Below, in pieces: positions 15,614 through 21,207 of a stretch of 21,207 nt of DNA. A model generated the notes under the pieces. That model was not told where the DNA came from and did not search any database. It saw only the letters and a list, made by a program, of their open reading frames with translations. A program made the translations under genes and the position numbers. The stretch is taken from positions 78,191-99,397 of the forward strand of contig DINI01000020.1 of NCBI GenBank assembly GCA_002426755.1. Direction: 5' to 3'. This stretch comes from Flavobacteriaceae bacterium UBA5544 (GTDB lineage: Bacteria > Bacteroidota > Bacteroidia > Flavobacteriales > Flavobacteriaceae). Each line of letters opens with the position of its first letter. The first letter of the stretch is position 1.

Positions 15614-16162
15614 TTAGTCTTTTGATTTGTAAGCTTCCAGTTTAGCAAGTTCGCTTTTAACGTAATTGTTCCATTTAGTCTGAAACTCTCGGTTCACGGA
15701 ATTGTCGCTCTCCTTGTCGTAACGGTTTTGTGTTGCTGCCAGTTCCTTGTTTATTTTTTCGTGAAGGTTGCGCAGTTGGGACTTGATGTTGCTATTTATT
15801 TTTAGCTGGGAAATTTCTTTTCTAAACTTTCTGGCATACAGTTCTGTAATGTCAAAATGCAATTGCTCATGTGCCAAAATATATGCATCTCCTTGCGCTT
15901 TTATATACCACGATTTCTTTGGGTAAAAATGGGCATATACTTTAGTGTCAAAATCCACAATTCTCGTTTCAGTTTCTTTTACCGAAAATTCAAACGTGAT
16001 GCCAGAAGCGGTCAATGCTACTGCTGAAGTGTTGGTTTTTGGAACTGCCTTAAAGTGGCCCCAAGTGAGTTTCAAAGTGTCATTCCAAGAAATGACCTCA
16101 TCGTTCATAGGGATAAGCATCAGCAAAGGAATACAAATCGCTATGAAACTTTTATAAAACAT
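15614..16162 (-). CDS. DUF922-like predicted secreted zinc protease
   Basis: A 182-residue protein with an N-terminal hydrophobic segment (about 3-18, IAICIPLLMLIP) acting as signal or anchor. Next comes a beta-rich region beginning ISWNDTLKLTWGHFKA, typical of DUF922 domains, then ILAHEQLHFDITELYARKFR (95-114) containing HEQLH (98-102), a gluzincin-type HExxH zinc motif. The rest (115-180) is a long charged helix. The start chosen is the ATG at 16162, overlapping the OsmC stop as TGATG. The TTG nine bases further upstream would add only three residues and needs a larger overlap. It sits within the LysM-OsmC-DUF3820 run, so an envelope or periplasmic role is likely. Proteolysis is a prediction from the motif and has not been demonstrated here. 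Confidence 0.75.
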   Translation of the reverse strand: MFYKSFIAICIPLLMLIPMNDEVISWNDTLKLTWGHFKAVPKTNTSAVALTASGITFEFSVKETETRIVDFDTKVYAHFYPKKSWYIKAQGDAYILAHEQLHFDITELYARKFRKEISQLKINSNIKSQLRNLHEKINKELAATQNRYDKESDNSVNREFQTKWNNYVKSELAKLEAYKSKD

Positions 16163-16563
16163 CAGTGCCAATTAAAAACTATTTCTTTTTCGATATCCGG
16201 ATGCAGACTATAATGAACAGGACAGGTATTTGCCGTATGTTCCAAAATCTTACGTGTTTTTTCGTCCGTTGGAAATGGAAATTCCAATGTTACCTCGATT
16301 CTGGAAATACGTCTTGGGTTTGCCGCCATGATTTTAGTGACCGAAGCTGTGGTTCCTTTCATATCCACACCCATATCCCGTGCTTTGATCCCCATCATAG
16401 TCATCATACAACTTGCCAAACCTGTCGCCACCGTATCTGTAGGAGAGAACGCTTCACCTTTGCCATTATTGTCCACTGGAGCATCAGTAATAAAAGTATC
16501 CTTGGATTGTAAATGTGTACATTCGGTGCGTAAATCACCTAGATAAGTCACTTTTGATGTCAT
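16162..16563 (-). CDS. OsmC/Ohr-family thiol peroxidase-like protein
   Basis: A 133-residue cytoplasmic protein of the OsmC family, which reduces organic hydroperoxides with a cysteine pair. The two conserved cysteines are Cys52 in ATGLASCMMTMMGIKA (helix) and Cys114 in ANTCPVHYSL, both present and well spaced. The first half is the beta-rich domain, and the length is typical. The start codon overlaps the stop of the LysM gene as ATGA, and its stop overlaps the next start as TGATG, so translation is likely coupled on both sides. Whether it belongs to the OsmC, Ohr or YhfA branch cannot be decided by eye. Confidence 0.9.
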   Translation of the reverse strand: MTSKVTYLGDLRTECTHLQSKDTFITDAPVDNNGKGEAFSPTDTVATGLASCMMTMMGIKARDMGVDMKGTTASVTKIMAANPRRISRIEVTLEFPFPTDEKTRKILEHTANTCPVHYSLHPDIEKEIVFNWH

Positions 16564-18473
16564 CGTTTTGCTTCTTCTATGGTTAGTTCTGGAGTATATT
16601 GTAAGATGTAGACAGATTCGTTGTAATAACCACCTAGTAATTTTTTCGCATAACGAAATTTGTTCTCTAGATATTCTGTTTCGACATCATTGGTAGATGC
16701 TTTATATAAATCGTCGTCGGAAGACAAACGCAACAGTACATCCAAGGTCAAATCAAAACCACGCACCGCATATTTGTTTGGATCCACACCATATTCCTTT
16801 TTGTATTGTTTAATGAAGCCATTTGGTTTTTCAGAGTCAAAAGGCTTGTAAATCGATGGATAATGAAACTTTAAGTTACTCAAATGAAAATTAGACAAAT
16901 GCTCATAATCAAATGCGTCGGTCTTGTTGGTGGTGACCAAAATAAGTTGTCGATCCCTCGTTGTCATACTGTTGAGCGAGCTTACCACATTGAGCACCAA
17001 ACCTGCATTGTTGGTTTCTAAAAAAACATAGTTTTTTCCACTTTTAAAAGCGGAAGTCAAATCAGCTGCACTGATATAATTGGCATCCTTACCTTCCTTT
17101 GTGCGCTTTGAAAATACTTGTGAAGCGCTCGGAATCATGGCTTTGATATGGTCGCTTGTTTTACGATTGGCACCATCCGAAACTACAATCACGTTGCTAC
17201 GTAATGAATCAGCTTTGACATAATTTATCATTGCATTCACTAAAAAATCCTCGTTTGGAATGGTTTGGAAGACGTTGTCATAGTTCACTGTTGGTTTCAT
17301 CAAAGGAGAAATGGCAGGAATGTTATCACGTTTTAATTCTGAAGCGACTCTATCAAAATGGGCTACCATGATTGGACCAATGACAGCATCATAGGTTGAA
17401 AAGTCATTCTTTGATAGGATATTGGATATTTCAGCGGATTGGTTTTGTGTGTCAAAAACTTTTAGATTGGTTGAAATCCCCAATTGTTTTGCAGAATCCA
17501 AGGCCATTTTCACGCCAGAGTAAAAGTCTAGAGTGACCGATAATAATTTGTCATTTTTGATGATGTCCTTGGATTCCTGAACTGAATCAACATCAATTTT
17601 ATCTAGTTTGAACGGCAAGAGCAATGCCAATCGTTTTGTTTTAAGATTCTTTAGTGACTTTGTCAAATTAGTGTTTTCTACCGTACCTTCTATATTACCG
17701 ACACTTACATTGTGCGGAACTTTAATTACCATTCCTTCTTTAAGACCACTTTCTTTGATTCCAGGATTTAAGGCTTCCAATTGATCTTCTGTAAGACCCA
17801 ATTTGACCTTCAAACGGTAAAACCCTTCTTTGGGTAATACCTCATAATAATTATAATTAGGCTCAACAGTTTTTTCTTCTTTGGTTTGAAGATTGGGCAC
17901 ATTGATTTCGTCGCCTGGTTGTAGAACCTCTCCCATGTTTGGATTTAATGCTACCAACTCTGGGACGGTCAATCCGAATTTATAGGCAATACGCCATTTG
18001 CCTTCTTTAGGCTGCACGGTATATTTTTTTAAGGTATTTTCCTTTACACTGACGTTTGAAACTACCGTTTTGTATTTTGGAATTCGAATTTTATCCCCTT
18101 TTCGAAGATTTTCGGAATACAGCTGTTTATTGTTTTCTTTGATATCTGCTATCTCAATATTGTATTCTTTGGATATGCTGTACAAGGTTTCTTTTCGTTT
18201 GACCTTGTGGGTTTCATAACCAATAAGTTGGCGAGTTTCCACTTTCTCATTAGTACCACCTTTTAAATTTGGAATAATCAACACATCGTTCGCTCCAAGC
18301 TTCTTCTTGGCATCTGGATTCAAAGCATAAATGTCAAACGCTGTAACTTGATATTGCTTTGCAATGCTCTCGACGGTTTCTCCCTGTTTAACGATATGCG
18401 TCCTAAAGTTTTGTGAGACCGCAAAGGTTTGAAAGGACAAGGTTATGATGATGATTAGAAGAAGTTTTCTCAT
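16560..18473 (-). CDS. Secreted LysM x4 and type 1 periplasmic-binding-like protein
   Basis: A 637-residue envelope protein. Residues 1-21 are a signal peptide (ending FAVSQ). Four LysM or LysM-like units follow at about 25-68, 88-132, 150-194 and 209-254, with signatures such as HIVKQGETVESIAKQYQVT, HKVKRKETLYSISKEYNI and LQPGDEINVP. LysM domains bind peptidoglycan or chitin-type glycans. From about 279 to the end it resembles type 1 periplasmic-binding (Leu/Ile/Val, LpoA-like) proteins: KRLALLLPFKLDKID, DFYSGVKMALDSAKQLG, YDAVIGPIMVAHFDRVASEL and NIPAISPLMKP. It is therefore probably anchored to cell wall or outer-membrane-associated glycan and binds a small ligand or partner. It starts 53 nt after guaA and overlaps OsmC by 4 nt. 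Ligand unknown. Confidence 0.9.
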   Translation of the reverse strand: MRKLLLIIIITLSFQTFAVSQNFRTHIVKQGETVESIAKQYQVTAFDIYALNPDAKKKLGANDVLIIPNLKGGTNEKVETRQLIGYETHKVKRKETLYSISKEYNIEIADIKENNKQLYSENLRKGDKIRIPKYKTVVSNVSVKENTLKKYTVQPKEGKWRIAYKFGLTVPELVALNPNMGEVLQPGDEINVPNLQTKEEKTVEPNYNYYEVLPKEGFYRLKVKLGLTEDQLEALNPGIKESGLKEGMVIKVPHNVSVGNIEGTVENTNLTKSLKNLKTKRLALLLPFKLDKIDVDSVQESKDIIKNDKLLSVTLDFYSGVKMALDSAKQLGISTNLKVFDTQNQSAEISNILSKNDFSTYDAVIGPIMVAHFDRVASELKRDNIPAISPLMKPTVNYDNVFQTIPNEDFLVNAMINYVKADSLRSNVIVVSDGANRKTSDHIKAMIPSASQVFSKRTKEGKDANYISAADLTSAFKSGKNYVFLETNNAGLVLNVVSSLNSMTTRDRQLILVTTNKTDAFDYEHLSNFHLSNLKFHYPSIYKPFDSEKPNGFIKQYKKEYGVDPNKYAVRGFDLTLDVLLRLSSDDDLYKASTNDVETEYLENKFRYAKKLLGGYYNESVYILQYTPELTIEEAKR

Positions 18474-18526
18474 TTGTTTTTTGTTGTTATGTAACTGCCG
18501 GCTGCAACTGAACTTTGATGATCACA

Positions 18527-20062
18527 TTATTCCCATTCAATGGTTGCAGGCGGTTTTGAGCTAATGTCATACACTACTCTATTAACGCCTTTTACTTTAT
18601 TTATTATTTCATTTGAGGTCTTTTGCAAAAACTCATAGGGTAAATTCACCCAATCTGCGGTCATTCCGTCGGTGCTTTCTACGGCACGCAATGCCACACA
18701 TTTTTCGTAGGTTCGCTCATCGCCCATCACTCCTACACTATTCACAGGCAATAGAATGGCTCCTGCTTGCCATACTTTGTCGTACAATCCCCATTCGCGA
18801 AGGTTGTTGATGAATACGGCATCTACCTCTTGTAAGATACGAACTTTTTCGGCTGTAATGTCACCCAAAATACGAATCGCCAATCCAGGACCTGGAAACG
18901 GATGTCTTCCCAATAAATTCGGGTCCATTCCCATGGTGGCTCCTACTCTACGCACCTCATCCTTAAACAAGGCTTTCAAAGGTTCGACTATTTTCAGTTT
19001 CATAAAATCGGGCAATCCACCTACGTTGTGATGACTTTTAATGGTCGCACTTGGGCCGCCTGTTGCCGACACACTTTCAATGACATCTGGATAAATGGTG
19101 CCTTGCGCCAACCATTTGACATCTTCAATACGATGCGCTTCATCATCAAATACCTCAATGAACACACGACCGATGGCTTTTCGTTTTAGCTCTGGGTCGC
19201 TCAATCCTGATAGGGCATCCAAAAAGCGTGCCGAAGCATCGACGCCTTTTACATTGAGTCCCATGCCTTCATATTGCGCTAGGACATTTTCAAATTCGTT
19301 TTTACGCAACAAACCGTTGTTGACAAAAATGCAATAGAGGTTCTTACCGATGGCTTTGTGCAAAAGAATTGCTGCCACCGACGAATCCACACCTCCTGAC
19401 AATCCGAGCACCACTTTATCATTCCCGATTTGTTCCTGCAGCGCTTCCACCGTTTCTTCCACAAAGGATTGCGGTGTCCAGTCCTGTTCTACGTTGGCAA
19501 TGTGTACCAAGAAATTTTCCAACAATTGTTTTCCATCTGTGGAATGATAGACTTCTGGGTGGAATTGCAAGGCGTACGTCATTTCACCTTCTATTCTGTA
19601 AGCTGCATTTTCAACATCTTTGGTGCTTGCAACGAGCTCGCCATTTGTTGGCAATTCCTTAATGGTATCGCTGTGGCTCATCCATACTTGGCTTCCGGCA
19701 TCGATATGATTGAACAATGGTTCTTTTACCTTAATGTAAGATAAATTGGCCCTACCATATTCTCTTGTATTGGATGCCTCCACTTTTCCGCCGGAAAAAT
19801 GTGCCAAATATTGTGCACCATAACATACCGCCAACAACGGTTTTTTACCTCGGATGTTCGACAAATCAGGATGTGGTGCATTCTCGGCACGAACCGAAAA
19901 TGGACTTCCTGATAAAATGACGGCTTTAAAACTGTCGGTGTCGGTTGGGATTTTGTTGTAGGGATGGATTTCGCAATAAATGTTGAGTTCTCGGACTCTT
20001 CGGGCAATCAATTGTGTGTATTGCGACCCGAAATCTAAAATAAGGACTTTGTTGTGTTGCAT
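18527..20062 (-). CDS. guaA: GMP synthase (glutamine hydrolysing)
   Basis: GuaA converts XMP to GMP with ATP and glutamine in purine synthesis. With the ATG at 20062 the protein is 511 residues, starting MQHNKVLILDFGSQYTQLIA. A TTG 6 nt upstream is a poorer start. The N-terminal class I amidotransferase has the nucleophile Cys80 in AVCYGAQYLAH, with partners His168 and Glu170 in ALQFHPEVYHS. The ATP pyrophosphatase domain has the P-loop LSGGVDSSVAA near 221-231, and the C-terminal dimerisation domain includes GRHPFPGPGLAIRILGD and ends PPATIEWE. All key residues are present and the length is normal. It lies 99 nt after bshC and 53 nt before the LysM gene, all on the same strand. Confidence 0.98.
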   Translation of the reverse strand: MQHNKVLILDFGSQYTQLIARRVRELNIYCEIHPYNKIPTDTDSFKAVILSGSPFSVRAENAPHPDLSNIRGKKPLLAVCYGAQYLAHFSGGKVEASNTREYGRANLSYIKVKEPLFNHIDAGSQVWMSHSDTIKELPTNGELVASTKDVENAAYRIEGEMTYALQFHPEVYHSTDGKQLLENFLVHIANVEQDWTPQSFVEETVEALQEQIGNDKVVLGLSGGVDSSVAAILLHKAIGKNLYCIFVNNGLLRKNEFENVLAQYEGMGLNVKGVDASARFLDALSGLSDPELKRKAIGRVFIEVFDDEAHRIEDVKWLAQGTIYPDVIESVSATGGPSATIKSHHNVGGLPDFMKLKIVEPLKALFKDEVRRVGATMGMDPNLLGRHPFPGPGLAIRILGDITAEKVRILQEVDAVFINNLREWGLYDKVWQAGAILLPVNSVGVMGDERTYEKCVALRAVESTDGMTADWVNLPYEFLQKTSNEIINKVKGVNRVVYDISSKPPATIEWE

Positions 20063-20116
20063 GTGCAAAAATAGAAAGGATTTGCGAAATAGGATAGACG
20101 ATTTGTGATTTTTTTG

Positions 20117-20142
20117 CCACGAATTCGCGAATAAACTCGTGG
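20117..20142. repeat. Hairpin-forming CACGAATT-type sequence between bshC and guaA
   Basis: CCACGA (20117-20122) and TCGTGG (20137-20142) pair, and the loop carries the perfect palindrome ATTCGCGAAT (20123-20132). No T-tract follows on the minus strand (it is A-rich there), so it is not an obvious terminator for bshC. Words like GCCACGAATT with inverted copies are familiar to me from flavobacterial intergenic DNA, so a dispersed repeat remnant is possible. Confidence 0.45.
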
Positions 20143-20161
20143 TTCTTTCTAAATGGAAAAA

Positions 20162-21207
20162 TTACATTTCAAGAATCAAAAATTCTCCTTTAAGTGGCTC
20201 AAGATAATGGGATAACTTTGCAAGGAAGTCCTCTCCATATTCCAAATAGAATTCAGAGAAATTCATATTGCGCTCTTGAAGGCTTTGTCTTGGGAACAAC
20301 TCATCCTGAAGTGCTCTTACACGCTCCAAAACGTCCTCCAGTGTTCGCTTTTGTGCTTTGAGCAATCGATGTTCGAGGTTTTCCAAACCTTTGATTTGTT
20401 TGGTTTCTTGCGCACCAACGGCACCTTTGAAGGATGCATCGGTTTGTTCGGCAAGTTTATATAGGTTTTCAAATTGCTTTTTGAGATGTTCTTTTTGAGG
20501 TGTAAAATCAATGTCTACTTCAGAAATTTGTTTCGTCACTTTCGTCATCAAATCATCTTGGTTCAAAAACAAATCCTCCACCAACACCTTCATCTTTTCA
20601 AGTTTTTCTTTTTGGCGTTTGGTTATTAACAAGACTGAATTCCGCAACAACACTATAGGAAATGTGACCTCTTGTGTATCAAAATTGGACTTTAATTGCA
20701 ACCAGTACGCCAATTCACCGCCACCACCGATGTAACACAGATTTGGCAAAATGACTTCTTGATACAAAGGTCGCATGATGACGTTTGGACTGAAGCGTTC
20801 TGGATGTTCATGGACTTCTTTCAAAAGTTCTTCTTGATTCCAACGAATATCCGTATCCAAAACACCGTAATTGCCATCAGTTTCAAGGATGCGTTCACGA
20901 AGCCCTTCTTTGATATAAAACAGATTTATCTCTCTTGGATGGACTTGAATTTTATAATTCTGATTGGCAAGTTCGCTGATGTGTTGGTTCGTTTCCGAAA
21001 CTTTTGCAAAGGAGGCCTGATGGACCAACTCCTTTTCGATATACGGAATGAAGAGACTTTTTAATTGAGTATCATTGCCATCCACAATTACCAAACCATA
21101 GATTCTAAATAACTCGTTGACCAAATAACGGGTCGCATCTGTCAAGTTGGTATGCTCCAAATAGGCACGCTTAAAAAGTTCTTTTAACTGTTGCGCATTC
21201 TTGCTTG
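20162..21207 (-). CDS. bshC: Bacillithiol biosynthesis cysteine-adding enzyme BshC (5' end outside window)
   Basis: BshC is the putative ligase that joins cysteine to glucosaminyl-malate in the last step of making bacillithiol, a low-molecular-weight thiol. The frame is open to the window edge at 21207, so about 347 residues are visible. The family is usually about 530, so roughly 180 N-terminal residues are missing. The only start-like codon near 21160 (TTG) is internal. Visible marks include VIVDGNDTQLKSLF, REINLFYIKEGLRERI, LCYIGGGGELAYWLQLKSNF, TFPIVLLRNSVLLI, a long charged coiled-coil region from about 205 to 310 of the visible part, and the C-terminal PLKGEFLILEM. No frame damage is seen. 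It precedes guaA by 99 nt on the same strand. Confidence 0.93.
   Translation of the reverse strand, partial: SKNAQQLKELFKRAYLEHTNLTDATRYLVNELFRIYGLVIVDGNDTQLKSLFIPYIEKELVHQASFAKVSETNQHISELANQNYKIQVHPREINLFYIKEGLRERILETDGNYGVLDTDIRWNQEELLKEVHEHPERFSPNVIMRPLYQEVILPNLCYIGGGGELAYWLQLKSNFDTQEVTFPIVLLRNSVLLITKRQKEKLEKMKVLVEDLFLNQDDLMTKVTKQISEVDIDFTPQKEHLKKQFENLYKLAEQTDASFKGAVGAQETKQIKGLENLEHRLLKAQKRTLEDVLERVRALQDELFPRQSLQERNMNFSEFYLEYGEDFLAKLSHYLEPLKGEFLILEM

Noticed and set aside
20063..20073. TATTTTTG directly before the guaA ATG (minus strand, 20073-20066) as a -7 element giving a leaderless transcript
   Set aside because: The match to TAnnTTTG is exact, but there is no -33 element and the position would put the start of transcription on the ATG itself. 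Chance is likely in A+T-rich DNA.
21150..21160. TTG at 21160 as the start of bshC
   Set aside because: The frame is open to the window edge, with plausible protein sequence upstream, and the product would lack about a third of the family's length.

Overview
The window reads as chromosomal DNA from a marine or soil Flavobacteriia-type Bacteroidetes. The evidence is two proteins with type IX secretion (T9SS, Por) C-terminal sorting domains, the long Bacteroidetes form of YidC, a bacillithiol gene (bshC), A+T-rich intergenic DNA with TAnnTTTG-type -7 promoter elements, and a TPR/transmembrane/HTH regulator of a type common in this phylum. Genus cannot be fixed from the sequence alone.

Layout. 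(1) 45-3690, minus strand: pyrG (CTP synthase) followed by yidC (membrane insertase), probably one operon. (2) 3691-4123: a gene-poor stretch with an imperfect 21-bp tandem repeat. (3) 4124-5257, plus: a small T9SS-secreted protein with two adhesin-like repeats and an Asp-rich calcium-binding-type region. (4) About 5268-7133: a visibly A+T-richer accessory block holding two unrecognised single genes (5430-6077 lipoprotein; 6276-6977), both on the minus strand. Each is followed on its 3' side by an approximately 110-130 nt element. The one at 6134-6266 folds on itself and looks like an integron attC site. (5) 7136-9343, minus: a large-subunit HPII-type catalase (katE) with a strong intrinsic terminator. 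(6) 9747-15358, plus: a DinB-fold protein, a 1055-residue T9SS-secreted beta-propeller-repeat protein with a good promoter and terminator, and a lipoprotein/TPR/TM/HTH regulator. (7) 15380-21207, minus: bshC (5' end beyond the window), guaA, a LysM x4 + periplasmic-binding-like protein, an OsmC-family protein, a DUF922 HExxH protein and a DUF3820 protein. The last five are packed with 53, -4, -1 and 0 nt spacings, which suggests co-transcription and translational coupling.

How the genes work together: most of the window is core metabolism (nucleotides, membrane biogenesis) mixed with thiol and peroxide defence (bshC, OsmC, katE, perhaps the DinB protein) and cell-surface functions (T9SS cargo, LysM protein, DUF922 protease). 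The most unusual feature is the cassette-like pair of orphan genes at 5268-7133. No integrase, transposase, CRISPR array, tRNA or rRNA was seen.
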